Shown one piece after another: positions 1 through 6,996 of a stretch of DNA of 24,920 nucleotides (positions are counted from its first letter, which is position 1; every line of letters begins with the position of its first letter). The position numbers were made by a program, and so were the translations under genes. The notes under the pieces were generated by a model. It was not told the origin of the DNA, searched no databases, and saw only the letters and a program-made list of their open reading frames with translations. The stretch is from positions 1 through 24,920 of IMG/VR virus record IMGVR_UViG_3300025326_000194; one strand, 5' to 3'. This DNA is from a virus.

Positions 1-598
1 GATTCGCCGAAAACGCCGTCAGGGATGCATCGTAGTTGTAGAGATAAGTCAAGGCGAGGGACGACCGCGCATTCCCAACATCCATCTCGGGGCCATCCGC
101 CGGCCCATCGGTCTTCGTCAGCGTGATCGCCGTCGGCAGCGTGCCAGGGATTCCCGATCGCCACGGGTGCTCCCGAATGATCGTCAGGCCCATCGTCTGC
201 AGCCAGGAGAGGAACCGGAAGGTCCGGTCAGCCGGATGGGGCAAGCTCATTTCTTTGGCCCCGTAGATCAGAGCGTAGCGGGGGTTTGTCTCCTCGGAAC
301 CTTGCTGCTTCATCCAAACCGGCGTTAGCTGGCTTGGATCCGTTTCGTAGCGGGCTGCTTTCCGCAATAGCGCCGCCAGATTCCTCGCCTGGGTAGCCGC
401 GGCGTCCTGACTGGATCCGTGGATGGAGAGCTTGTAGCTCTCGACAACCTTGCCGCCCGAGATCGGATCGAACATGTTGAGGTTGTCGTCTGTGAGGGAG
501 GTCTCGCCGAAGCCATTCGGCAGGGCCACAATCGGGCTCGGCGTGATGAAGGAGACCGTTGTGGTGCCGTCCGAGATCTCGTGGATGGGGGTTCCCAT
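1..598 (-). CDS. Tail-region protein, 3' end cut off by window edge
   Basis: The frame starts at an ATG (596-598) two bases after the tape-measure stop codon and stays open to the left edge, giving about 199 residues with no stop; the C-terminus is missing. The protein begins MGTPIHEISDGTT and has no signal peptide or membrane segment. Its mixed beta-rich composition, with stretches such as VVESYKLSIHG and RYALIYGAKEMSL, suits a structural protein. Genes directly downstream of the tape measure in siphophages usually encode distal-tail or minor tail proteins, so that role is inferred from position. I do not recognise the family. Reading frame and gene status are secure because the frame is long, collinear with its neighbour and has typical codon use. 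Confidence 0.75.
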   Translation of the reverse strand, partial: MGTPIHEISDGTTTVSFITPSPIVALPNGFGETSLTDDNLNMFDPISGGKVVESYKLSIHGSSQDAAATQARNLAALLRKAARYETDPSQLTPVWMKQQGSEETNPRYALIYGAKEMSLPHPADRTFRFLSWLQTMGLTIIREHPWRSGIPGTLPTAITLTKTDGPADGPEMDVGNARSSLALTYLYNYDASLTAFSAN

Positions 599-600
599 AG

Positions 601-2277
601 CTACAGTCCCGCCAACCGCTTGATCTGCAGGAGGGCCGCGCGATCGTCGAGACCGTTGTTGATAATCTGCTGCTCGATGTTCACGGAGCCGCCTCGATTA
701 TTGCTGTTGACCATGCTCTGCGTCTGTCTGGCGTCCACGATCCTTCCGTTGCCCTCGGGGATAAATGCCTCGGGGCCGGCCTCGCCGACAATGTACCTCA
801 TGCCGGCACGCACGGGGCCGCCGTGCTGGCGACCCGGAGAGTCATAGATCACGGTTCGAGTAGTGATCTCGTGGATGTTGACCGTAATGTTCCTGTTCCG
901 ATAGGTCTTGTCGAAGAGGTTAGCCGCCGCGGTGATCGGGTTCATCATCGCCTTGATCTGTGGGGTTGCGCTCTGGACTGTCTGCACGATCTTGACGCCC
1001 AGATTATCGATCTGCTCTTGCAGGGAGGCCGTCGTTTCTCCCTGAACGGTCTTGATCCAGGCTGCTGCATCCGCTGCGCTCATGCCATAGGTCGTTTTGA
1101 GCGTCTCGGTGAGTGCGGTCGCGTCGATGTCTTCCGCCTTGAATTGGAGGGCCAGATCCGTGAGGCCGACTTGACGCTGCAATTCAGCCCCGGTCTCTGG
1201 GGGCAGCGCGCCCGAACTGACCGCCAGCTCGATCATGGCCGACAGCCTGCCGCCCGCGGCATGACCGGATACCGTGTCGTCCACAAATCCTTGGAGTTTG
1301 GCGAACGTCTCCGTTGGATCTGGGAGGCTGAAGTCGACACCGATATGCGTTTCGCCGATCTTCTTCACGGCCTCGTTGAAGCTAAGAAGTTCTGGGATCG
1401 AGTCGCTGGCCTCGTCCCCCGCTGCTCCCAAATCAGCCGCAAGGGCAGCATAGGCATCCGCTTGCCCCTGCAGGCGGTCAGATTCGGCGGCAAGAGCCCC
1501 AGCTCGCTGATCTGCCTCTTGGCTGATCTTGAGGTTGTGGAAGATTTGCCACGCCAGCGTGTGTCCTTCGACCGCGTTTCTCATTAGCTCTTGGTAATAT
1601 GCGCCCCTCTTGCTCGCTCCGCTGAGATCATTGATAGCCTGGATGACCTTGAAGCTTATGGTCGTCCAGAGACCATTCATCGTATCGTTGAGCAGGTCCA
1701 CCGACTCTTTGTACGCCTTGATGTCTTTCAAGTTCTGGCCGGTCAGGGTCAGACCCAGCCGATCGCTCTCGTCGGCCGCCTTCTTTATCCCCTCGCTTCC
1801 CATCTCCAGGAGCTTGCCCATCTCCAGGCCGTTGCGTCCGAAGGTCTTGATAAGAAGAGCGTTCCGCGCCATCGGATCGCTGAGTGCGTTGTATTGATCC
1901 GCCAGGATCTTGACGTTCTCGATCGTGGGAAGGAAGCCCTGACGCACCGCAACCTTCAACGCTGTGGTCAATGATTCTTGGGAAACAAAAGCGTCATCGG
2001 CGGCCTGGATGAGTCGGCTAGAGTCCTCGGCGCTCATCTCCGTCGCTCGGGAGAGATCCGTCACGGCCTGGCCGTACTGGACCGTCTCGTCCACCATCTT
2101 GGCGACGGCCGCGGCAACCGCTGTAACGGCGCCGGCAGCAACGAGCCCCATCTTCGACACCGAAACGTCTAAACCACCGACGAGCCTCTTGGTTTGGGCC
2201 TCGCCCTGGGCCATGCCCTTCGCCAAGCCTTTGAGGTCGACGGCCGTTCCGAGTGTCGCGATTCCAAGCGTGCCCAT
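601..2277 (-). CDS. Tail tape measure protein
   Basis: This 558-residue protein would sit inside the tail tube, set tail length and be released into the host during DNA entry. The N-terminus is Ala/Gly-rich, with a hydrophobic segment near residues 44-61, followed by long helical stretches and a domain at about 65-220 resembling the N-terminal region of many tape measures. Near residues 494-515 it has the motif VGEAGPEAFIPEGNGRIV, which matches the C-terminal signature found in many phage tape measure proteins. It follows the two chaperone frames, the standard order, and its ATG overlaps the upstream stop by one base (TAATG), implying translational coupling. By the usual 0.15 nm per residue rule the tail would be roughly 80 nm long, which is short for a siphovirus. 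Confidence 0.93.
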   Translation of the reverse strand: MGTLGIATLGTAVDLKGLAKGMAQGEAQTKRLVGGLDVSVSKMGLVAAGAVTAVAAAVAKMVDETVQYGQAVTDLSRATEMSAEDSSRLIQAADDAFVSQESLTTALKVAVRQGFLPTIENVKILADQYNALSDPMARNALLIKTFGRNGLEMGKLLEMGSEGIKKAADESDRLGLTLTGQNLKDIKAYKESVDLLNDTMNGLWTTISFKVIQAINDLSGASKRGAYYQELMRNAVEGHTLAWQIFHNLKISQEADQRAGALAAESDRLQGQADAYAALAADLGAAGDEASDSIPELLSFNEAVKKIGETHIGVDFSLPDPTETFAKLQGFVDDTVSGHAAGGRLSAMIELAVSSGALPPETGAELQRQVGLTDLALQFKAEDIDATALTETLKTTYGMSAADAAAWIKTVQGETTASLQEQIDNLGVKIVQTVQSATPQIKAMMNPITAAANLFDKTYRNRNITVNIHEITTRTVIYDSPGRQHGGPVRAGMRYIVGEAGPEAFIPEGNGRIVDARQTQSMVNSNNRGGSVNIEQQIINNGLDDRAALLQIKRLAGL

Positions 2278-2690
2278 TACTGGATCACCTCAGCCTCAGT
2301 GCCTGTGTCCCCCGAGACGCGGGGGGGTTCGACGACCTGCACGCCCATCTCCCTGAACCACGCGGCCGCCTTCTCGGGATCGTGTTCCAGGATCTCGACA
2401 GGCGGCCCATCTTGCGGAAAACCGATACGGCTCAACGCCGCTAACCTGCGGCTCAATCCCCGGGCGGCCCTGCGATCGGAAAAGGGCATCATGGCGACGG
2501 TCAGGTCCCACTCCATTTCTTGGGCCCGAACTGCCATCATGTGCTCCTCCAGGGGATCGAACAGCCAATCGGGGAGGGTGACGAGCTTCCGCGGGTCGAG
2601 GCCATAGAACCGGACCAGCTCGGCTAAGCGCCTGCCGGTTGGTCCGCTGCCGCTTCCCCCGGGCCGGCCTTTCCCCGCTCTGTCCACCAT
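2277..2690 (-). CDS. Tail assembly chaperone, -1 frameshift extension (lambda gpT-like part)
   Basis: This 137-codon frame overlaps the end of the upstream chaperone gene by 67 bases and lies in its -1 frame. By analogy with lambda G/GT it is probably made mainly as a C-terminal extension of the upstream protein. The slippery heptamer GGGAAAG at 2675-2669 joins upstream residue 109 to residue 8 of this frame, giving a 239-residue fusion. The part after the junction begins GRPGGSGSG, a Gly-rich linker, then a helical domain (RLAELVRFYGLDPRKL). In lambda the long form recruits tape measure protein to the short form during tail assembly. An ATG at 2690 could in principle start it alone, but it has no convincing ribosome binding site. 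The stop overlaps the tape-measure ATG by one base. Confidence 0.85.
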   Translation of the reverse strand: MVDRAGKGRPGGSGSGPTGRRLAELVRFYGLDPRKLVTLPDWLFDPLEEHMMAVRAQEMEWDLTVAMMPFSDRRAARGLSRRLAALSRIGFPQDGPPVEILEHDPEKAAAWFREMGVQVVEPPRVSGDTGTEAEVIQ

Positions 2691-2995
2691 GACAGAATCT
2701 CGGATTTTTGGCTTGTCTTCAGCCCGTTCAGCACATCCTCGGGGATATCCGGCAGAATGAAGCGGACGATCGCATCGATGGCTCCATCCACCTGGCGGGC
2801 CGCTTTCTCATCGGATGGTTTCGCGGCGAACCGGGTAGAGGCGTGTTGCGCTTCCTTCAAAAGAGACTGCAAGCGATTCGCGTCCCGCGCATCGAACTCG
2901 AGGCGTGAGCGGAACAGGATCTTCGTCCCGTCGGCCAACTCGAACTCGTCCCGCTCCGGAAGCAGATCCTGGAAGCGCAGCGCCTTGATGGGCAT
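2624..2995 (-). CDS. Tail assembly chaperone, short form (lambda gpG-like)
   Basis: This 123-residue protein sits between the tail tube and tape measure genes, where siphophages encode their tail assembly chaperone. It starts MPIKALRFQDLL and is a compact acidic/basic helical protein with the segment FELADGTKILFRSRLEF, typical of small chaperones that read like 'tail assembly chaperone' families. The region around residues 100-109 (SWWTERGK) contains the frameshift heptamer, with GGA and AAG as zero-frame codons. Without frameshifting, the protein ends after an Ala/Gly/Pro-rich 14-residue tail (AGPGEAAADQPAGA). The expected role is to coat the tape measure protein and guide tail tube polymerisation. 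The family call relies on order, size and the frameshift more than on sequence identity. Confidence 0.85.
   Translation of the reverse strand: MPIKALRFQDLLPERDEFELADGTKILFRSRLEFDARDANRLQSLLKEAQHASTRFAAKPSDEKAARQVDGAIDAIVRFILPDIPEDVLNGLKTSQKSEILSWWTERGKAGPGEAAADQPAGA
2669..2675 (-). promoter_or_regulatory. Programmed -1 ribosomal frameshift site GGGAAAG
   Basis: On the minus strand the heptamer reads G GGA AAG, with GGA and AAG in the zero frame of the short chaperone. It is identical to the slippery heptamer in lambda G/GT. Slipping back one base re-pairs as GGG AAA and continues into the overlapping frame that ends at 2277. It is followed at once by GC-rich sequence including the self-complementary GGCCGGCC, which could slow ribosomes. 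Frame arithmetic agrees: zero-frame codons begin at positions equal to 1 modulo 3 and the extension at positions equal to 2. Confidence 0.85.
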
Positions 2996-3003
2996 TACTC
3001 ACC

Positions 3004-3576
3004 TCAGCTTGTTTGAGTCTTCAGCCAACCCATTTCGAGGCCGGCTGCCTGGGTGCTGTCCTCGATGATGTGAACCTCGATGTCCAGACCCGGCCGCCCA
3101 TCCTTTGCCCAGGTTGGCTCGGGCTCGCCGCCCATGACGCAGCGCGGGATGTAGTACTGGCCCGGGAATGCACCGTAGGGCGAGAGAGCTGCACCCTTGA
3201 GGAGCAGCGAGTATTCGGTCGGGACGAAGCCCCTCTTGAGCGGGATCGTCTTTGTCGCGGGAGGCCCGCCGACCACGACCACATTCGCCACGCTATTCAG
3301 CACCTTGGCGTAGTTCTCGAGGGTCAGACCGACCAGGGTGAGACTGACGACCACATCCTCTTCGGCGCGCACGGCCTTGACCGGGCCGGGATGATCGTTG
3401 TCCCGGAGGAGCTCGACATCGCCGCCGTGCTTGATCTTCTGGTCGCCGTCGGTCGCACCCAAGACGAGCCAGTTACCGGCGGGCGTCACGTTCACAACAG
3501 GCTCGGCCTCGACCGCTGGGGCGATGTAGGCCACAAGCGTCCCGGTGAGTTGCTCGAAAGGTTTGAGATTCGCCAT
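3004..3576 (-). CDS. Major tail tube protein
   Basis: This 190-residue protein is probably the subunit that polymerises into the tail tube. It starts MANLKPFEQLTGTLVAYIAP and contains alternating beta segments with an AEEDVVVSLTLVGLTLENYAKVLN stretch typical of tube proteins, in which a beta-sandwich is followed by a helix. Size and location, directly after the terminator-like gene and before the chaperone pair, match siphophage order. A clear AGGAG ribosome binding site precedes the ATG, consistent with a highly expressed protein. No sheath gene is present next to it, which argues against a contractile tail. The fold is inferred from pattern and context. Confidence 0.83.
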   Translation of the reverse strand: MANLKPFEQLTGTLVAYIAPAVEAEPVVNVTPAGNWLVLGATDGDQKIKHGGDVELLRDNDHPGPVKAVRAEEDVVVSLTLVGLTLENYAKVLNSVANVVVVGGPPATKTIPLKRGFVPTEYSLLLKGAALSPYGAFPGQYYIPRCVMGGEPEPTWAKDGRPGLDIEVHIIEDSTQAAGLEMGWLKTQTS

Positions 3577-3594
3577 GATTTCCTCCTGCTTACC

Positions 3595-4023
3595 TTAGTC
3601 GATGGCTGGTTCCGCCACGGAACATTCCAGGAACGCCAGCATCACCTCGCCGCTGGTATCCGGATCCACGAACATCGATGGGGCCGAGCCCATCAGGGCG
3701 AAGAACACGAGCGCCTGGCCCTGACTGGTTTGGACCGCTCGGCGGTCAAGGGCCCTCGTCCAGGCCACAAGAGCTCGATAGACCTGGCCGGCCTCATAGA
3801 ACGTCTGGCCGTAGCATCGAACCTCGACACGGGGGTTCTGCACCTCGATGTAGAGATCCGGCTCGCCACCGTCCCAACGCAAGGTCAGCGCCTTGCTGGC
3901 CGCCGGCCAATCGCCTGGCTCCTTGCCGAACTTCTGGCGCAGCGCGACCCGATCGCCGACCTGTTCCTGCAAACCCGGATCCGTGAGGGCTAGGGCGATC
4001 AGGGCTTCGACGGCGTCGATCAT
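3595..4023 (-). CDS. Tail terminator / tail completion protein (DUF3168-like)
   Basis: The 142-residue product fits the small tail-terminator family that caps the tube and joins tail to head. It has a helical N-terminus (IDAVEALIALALTDPGLQEQVGDRV), then beta strands including PDLYIEVQNPRVEVRCYG and a helix FYEAGQVYRALVAW, a layout like DUF3168 proteins. Its ATG overlaps the previous gene's stop as ATGA (4020-4023), so the two are translationally coupled. It lies between a gp10-like protein and the tube protein, as the terminator does in HK97-like phages. The role is supported by order plus the general fold pattern; there is no diagnostic catalytic motif. Confidence 0.75.
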   Translation of the reverse strand: MIDAVEALIALALTDPGLQEQVGDRVALRQKFGKEPGDWPAASKALTLRWDGGEPDLYIEVQNPRVEVRCYGQTFYEAGQVYRALVAWTRALDRRAVQTSQGQALVFFALMGSAPSMFVDPDTSGEVMLAFLECSVAEPAID

Positions 4024-4451
4024 TTGAGCCGTCCCTTGACCTTGCGCACCAGGATCTTCACGAATTGATCCTTGATCCGGTCGAAGGCATTGGTCATAAA
4101 GTGATAACCGCCGAACGAACCGTGGCCCTGGTGGACGGCCATCGCGTATTCCAGGCCTGAGCCGGTCTCAATAGCCAGGCGCCCGCCGCCCCGTTTGACG
4201 TCCGGCTCCTGTCCACCACGAGAGCTCGTGCTTTCCGAAGGCGCCTCATCGTCCGCCCCCCAGTTGTAATCGGGGCTGCCCGTGTGGATCGACCGGCGGA
4301 GCGTTCCCGTGAGCACGCCGTGTCCCTTGTAGAGCTCGCTCTTCGCCGCAGTCTCAAGGCGCAGACCGAACTCCTGCAGCGCGTCGACGGCTGCAGCCTC
4401 GACCTCTTTGACAACCTGTGCGCCGCGCCAGTCAAGCGCCTTGACGACCAC
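4020..4451 (-). CDS. HK97 gp10-like head-tail/tail completion protein
   Basis: This 143-residue protein resembles the HK97 gp10 family. It has an N-terminal helix (VEAAAVDALQEFGLRLETAAKSELY), then the hallmark layout HGVLTGTLRRSIHTG, where the 'tGtLr.Si' segment follows the helix, and later EYAMAVHQGHGSFGGYHFMTNAFDRI, matching the family's 'Ya..vh.G......pfm..A'. The start is a GTG at 4451 with AGGTGG just upstream, and it overlaps the preceding 77-codon gene by 20 bases. It probably acts at the head-tail interface, next to the terminator gene with which it is coupled. The motif match makes this one of the safer connector-block assignments. Confidence 0.85.
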   Translation of the reverse strand: MVVKALDWRGAQVVKEVEAAAVDALQEFGLRLETAAKSELYKGHGVLTGTLRRSIHTGSPDYNWGADDEAPSESTSSRGGQEPDVKRGGGRLAIETGSGLEYAMAVHQGHGSFGGYHFMTNAFDRIKDQFVKILVRKVKGRLK

Positions 4452-4665
4452 TGTCCACCTTGCTCTGCGTCTCCATGTCGCTCTTGTGAATGGCGGCCTT
4501 GCGTTTCGAGATTACCTCTTCACTCGGCTCGTGCTTCTTGTGTTCCTCGGTGGCGACGAACATCAGATAGGCCTCGACCGAGACGAAGCCTTTCTCGCTC
4601 GCCATCCGGTTGAGCTCTTCGAACTTCTCGCCCGAGATTTGTAGCATGAGCGCGTGATTGCTCAT
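4432..4665 (-). CDS. Small ribbon-helix-helix-like protein
   Basis: The 77-residue frame begins at ATG 4665, one base into the stop of the upstream gene (TGATG), with a strong AGGAGG site 7 bases before it; the longer in-frame extension upstream is a shadow of the neighbour. The first 40 residues read as a short strand (ALMLQIS), a helix (EKFEELNRMASEKGF) and a second helix (VEAYLMFVATEEHKK), which resembles the ribbon-helix-helix fold of small DNA-binding proteins. The C-terminus is charged and probably flexible. A DNA-binding protein within the head-tail connector block is unexpected, so it could instead be a structural or assembly factor. Family is unproven. Confidence 0.7.
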   Translation of the reverse strand: MSNHALMLQISGEKFEELNRMASEKGFVSVEAYLMFVATEEHKKHEPSEEVISKRKAAIHKSDMETQSKVDSGRQGA

Positions 4666-5018
4666 CAACTGACCTCCTCGAGGACCGCCGATCGATGATG
4701 GACAGCCCGGCCGCGCACGGCCACCAGGTTCGTGATCCGGAAAGACTTTGGCAACACCTCGCCCGTCTCCAGGGTGATCTCGCCGATCCGATCCCCGATC
4801 CGCACGTCCAGCCCTGCCGGCATCAGGAGCTTCGATGTCGTCACCGTGATCACACCGACCGTTTCGGTGGAAACGATCGTGCGGGTCTTTTCCACGAGCC
4901 GGCAAGGGACATTCGTGAAACGCTCCGACCACTCCTCGTGCTTCTGCCGGTAGGCATCCTGCGTGATCGTCGCACGCTCGATCTTGCAGCGATGGATGAA
5001 ACCGCTCTCGATGCCCAT
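4665..5018 (-). CDS. Head closure / head-tail joining protein
   Basis: This 117-residue protein matches the general pattern of head-closure proteins (SPP1 gp16 / HK97 joining family): a small beta-barrel that plugs the connector. It begins MGIESGFIHRCKIERATITQDAYRQ and has a string of beta segments, including NVPCRLVEKT, VGVITVTTSKLLMPAG and DVRIGDRIGEI. The 'D.y.q....w.......v.cr......' layout is typical for the family. It lies between a beta-rich small protein and the gp10 block, where closure proteins are normally encoded. The stop overlaps the next start by one base, so translation is coupled. The exact family number cannot be settled by eye. Confidence 0.75.
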   Translation of the reverse strand: MGIESGFIHRCKIERATITQDAYRQKHEEWSERFTNVPCRLVEKTRTIVSTETVGVITVTTSKLLMPAGLDVRIGDRIGEITLETGEVLPKSFRITNLVAVRGRAVHHRSAVLEEVS

Positions 5019-5023
5019 TCCAT

Positions 5024-5353
5024 CTAGAGCCTGAACGGATTCACAGTCAGCGACGTCACCTTGGAATAGGTGACCTGGACCAGGCCGTTGGCGTCGTTGT
5101 AGACGTCGGCCGGAAAAGGCCCGACGAGCTGTTCCGTCCCATTCGTCACCGATACGGCCAGATCGGCTACGGCCAGGCCCTCGACCGTCTTCTGGGTGAC
5201 GAAGGTCACGGTGGTCGCAGTGCCGTCGGCATTCTTCACGTGGAAGAAAGTACGGACGCCCTCATTCAGGAAGGCATCGCCGCCGCCGGCCGCCGCGGTC
5301 AGGGCGTAAACCAATCCAGTCTTGGCGATCTGTTGAACCGTGAGTGTCGCCAT
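5024..5353 (-). CDS. Small conserved beta-rich virion protein
   Basis: A 109-residue protein of a type often seen near capsid genes in phages of GC-rich hosts. It starts MATLTVQQIAKTGL, carries a long run of beta strands (TFFHVKNADGTATTVTFVTQKTV, then VADLAVSVTNGTEQLVGPFPADVYNDANGLVQVTYSKVTSLTVNPFRL) and has no membrane segment. I recall the pattern 'FlhvkN....tvtv.t......g.a..D.av.v......igpfp...y....g...v.ys.v..vtv' from phage structural proteins, possibly head decoration. An AGGAGG site lies about 8 bases upstream of the ATG. Its position between the connector and closure genes supports a head-related role, but the function is not established. Confidence 0.75.
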   Translation of the reverse strand: MATLTVQQIAKTGLVYALTAAAGGGDAFLNEGVRTFFHVKNADGTATTVTFVTQKTVEGLAVADLAVSVTNGTEQLVGPFPADVYNDANGLVQVTYSKVTSLTVNPFRL

Positions 5354-5365
5354 TGATGTGTCCTC

Positions 5366-5911
5366 CTAGACGCGGCCGAGGCTCAGCCGCTGCAGGATCT
5401 CGCCTCGCCTGGCCTCCCAGGAAGAGGGCGCCTGGTAGTTGTACTCGCCGGCGAAGTTCTCCGACGCCATCGACGTGCGCTCCAGCGCCGTGCGCACGAG
5501 CTCGACGACCACCGGCTTGCGCTGCGCGTTGTCATCAGCCGGCTTGTACTTGATCTGGATCACCTCGCCCCATTTCGCGGGAACGTTCGTATCCTCGCCC
5601 GCAAGCCAGGCCGATACCCCGTTGAGCCGGGTGACGCGGCCCTGGTCAGGCCACACACGATACTCGCCCGATGTGAGGGTGATCGTGTCCTCAATGATCT
5701 GGCTGACGGACACGACCCGCCGGCGCAGCCACAGGCTCTTCTTGCCGCCGGGGATCGTTTCGGTGATCTCCTGGGCAGCGTCGACGTAGTGCGCACCAAA
5801 GTGGCGGATGACCTCCGCCTCTTCCTGGTCGACGATCGCCTGCAGCTCGGGATCCGTGAGCGCGGTCTTGACTAGGACTTTCACATCGGCTGGCGTTACC
5901 AGGCTGGCCAT
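5366..5911 (-). CDS. Head-tail connector (adaptor) protein
   Basis: This 181-residue product fits the gp6/gp15-type adaptors that form a ring under the portal. It has an N-terminal helical part (TPADVKVLVKTALTDPELQAIVDQEEAEVIRHFG) typical of this family, a middle beta part with the loop VWPDQGRVTRLNG, and a C-terminal helix pair (KPVVVELVRTALERTSMASENFAGEYNYQ). The segment linking 'E.i.....' to 'RVtrL' also matches such adaptors. It follows the capsid-associated genes and precedes closure and terminator genes. The ATG directly abuts the previous stop (TAAATG), and a GGAGG lies about 12 bases upstream. Confidence 0.8.
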   Translation of the reverse strand: MASLVTPADVKVLVKTALTDPELQAIVDQEEAEVIRHFGAHYVDAAQEITETIPGGKKSLWLRRRVVSVSQIIEDTITLTSGEYRVWPDQGRVTRLNGVSAWLAGEDTNVPAKWGEVIQIKYKPADDNAQRKPVVVELVRTALERTSMASENFAGEYNYQAPSSWEARRGEILQRLSLGRV

Positions 5912-6388
5912 TTAGCCCCAAGGGCCTCCCATCGCGTAAGCGGTCAGCGCGAAGGTGAAGGATGCCACGCCTGCTCCGGGGTCGACGATGACATACCGTC
6001 CGCGAATTTGCGACCCGAACAGAGCTGGACGCACTGTGCTGACTGCGGCATCCGAAGTTACAGGGATCGTCGCCGTCCCCGGGGCAGATGGGTCAAGCAC
6101 AGCGACGTGCTTAGCGGCCGCGCCGTCCCCCAGGATTTGCGGGAAATGAACTGCGTTGATCCAGGTTATCCCGTCGTCTGGGGAAACATCGAGGTAGCAA
6201 TCGAAAGTATCGGTGACGTCCGTGGCGAGGGCCGTCACATTGAGAAGCACGATGATGCGCGAGCGTTCGCCCTGATAGGCGACTGGCGTCCCATTCGTGC
6301 CCGCCGACGCGCCACGGGCCGCGGAAGCGAAGAGTACGATCGCTTCGCCTTGGAGAAGGTCGACACCACGCGGGCCACGAAGTGGCAT
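5912..6388 (-). CDS. Beta-rich putative virion protein, family unknown
   Basis: A 158-residue protein with many predicted strands and almost no long helix. Segments such as RSRIIVLLNVTALATDVTDTFDCYLDVSPDDGITWINAVHF and RGRYVIVDPGAGVASFTFALTAYAMG suggest a jelly-roll or immunoglobulin-like fold. It has no signal peptide. The ATG has a GAGGTGA binding site 4 bases upstream, placed immediately after an intergenic hairpin, so its expression may be tuned separately from the gene before it. Position between capsid genes and the connector suggests a capsid decoration or other head-surface role; this is inference. I do not recognise the family. Confidence 0.7.
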   Translation of the reverse strand: MPLRGPRGVDLLQGEAIVLFASAARGASAGTNGTPVAYQGERSRIIVLLNVTALATDVTDTFDCYLDVSPDDGITWINAVHFPQILGDGAAAKHVAVLDPSAPGTATIPVTSDAAVSTVRPALFGSQIRGRYVIVDPGAGVASFTFALTAYAMGGPWG

Positions 6389-6401
6389 GGTTCACCTCAA
6401 A

Positions 6402-6427
6402 GAGAGGGAGGGTTTCCCCTCCCTCTC
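6402..6427 (-). terminator. Intergenic 11-bp hairpin with GAAA loop
   Basis: The minus strand reads GAGAGGGAGGG, GAAA, CCCTCCCTCTC: a perfect 11-bp stem closed by a GNRA tetraloop, followed by TTT and then the GAGGTGA binding site of the next gene. It fits in the 43-base gap between two structural genes. The short T run makes it a weak intrinsic terminator, attenuator or RNA-stability element rather than a complete stop, since the genes downstream need the same transcript unless another promoter exists. Confidence 0.65.
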
Positions 6428-6431
6428 GCGG

Positions 6432-6935
6432 TTAGAGGGCGGCAACGGTCGCGCCCGGGACGAGCGGCACATAGAAGCAGTGCCACTCGACCGAAAGCGT
6501 CAGGTTGCTTGCTACAGAGCCGACGATCCCCAAGGGAAGGGTCGAGCCCGGCCAGATGATCGAGTTGATCATCGGGGTAGCCCGGAACGTCGCTTGGGTC
6601 ACCGGGATCGTGCCCACCACAATGGCCAGGGCCGTGGCGAAGACGCCCGTGATATAGAACAGGGAGCCGACGACCATCGTGGCAACCGTGGTGCTGACCG
6701 CAGAGATGTCCGTTGTTCCAGCCGCGCCGATGAAGACTTTGATCAGCTCGGCGTTGGCGTCTGCGGCGGCGGTTGCGCGCCCGATCAGGCCAGTCAGCAG
6801 AACCGGTCCCGAGTTCTGGAACAGGCTGTGGGACACGCCCGAGGCCGGAACGATGGCCGTCGGACGTGTGACGCGAATCCCCTGCATGATCGCTTGGTAG
6901 GCGTCAATACTCGATGGATTGAACGGTGCAGGCAT
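6432..6935 (-). CDS. Putative virion structural protein, family unknown
   Basis: A 167-residue protein rich in Ala, Thr, Val and Ile with alternating beta strands and small hydrophobic stretches. It opens MPAPFNPSSIDAYQAIMQGIRVTRPTAIVPASGVSH and closes LSVEWHCFYVPLVPGATVAAL. The hydrophobic run near residues 82-112 (STTVATMVVGSLFYITGVFATALAIVVG) could be mistaken for a membrane segment, but the alternating pattern suits packed beta strands. It is flanked on both sides by strong hairpins (6951-6980 upstream, 6402-6427 downstream), which no other gene here shows. Its place just after capsid-region genes suggests a head decoration role. Family unrecognised. Confidence 0.7.
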   Translation of the reverse strand: MPAPFNPSSIDAYQAIMQGIRVTRPTAIVPASGVSHSLFQNSGPVLLTGLIGRATAAADANAELIKVFIGAAGTTDISAVSTTVATMVVGSLFYITGVFATALAIVVGTIPVTQATFRATPMINSIIWPGSTLPLGIVGSVASNLTLSVEWHCFYVPLVPGATVAAL

Positions 6936-6950
6936 GTGTCTTCACTCTCT

Positions 6951-6980
6951 GCGGGCGCCCCCGTTTCCAAGGGCGCCCGC
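6951..6980 (-). terminator. Intergenic 10-bp GC hairpin
   Basis: A perfect 10-bp inverted repeat (GCGGGCGCCC / GGGCGCCCGC) with a 10-base loop lies in the gap between the genes ending at 6997 and starting at 6935. It has no U tract on the transcribed (minus) side, so a classical terminator is doubtful. It may pause transcription, stabilise mRNA ends, or mark a processing site downstream of the highly expressed capsid gene. Confidence 0.55.
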
Positions 6981-6996
6981 CTTTGTCGTTTCAGGA

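Noticed and set aside
3013-3993. Plus-strand open frame of about 326 codons opposite tail genes
   Set aside because: It covers parts of two good minus-strand tail genes and the gap between them; composition is that of a reverse-complement shadow.
4666-4932. Extension of the RHH-like gene to an upstream ATG (166 residues)
   Set aside because: The upstream part overlaps the joining-protein gene in another frame and is Arg/Gly/Asp-rich shadow; ATG 4665 has an AGGAGG site and a TGATG junction.
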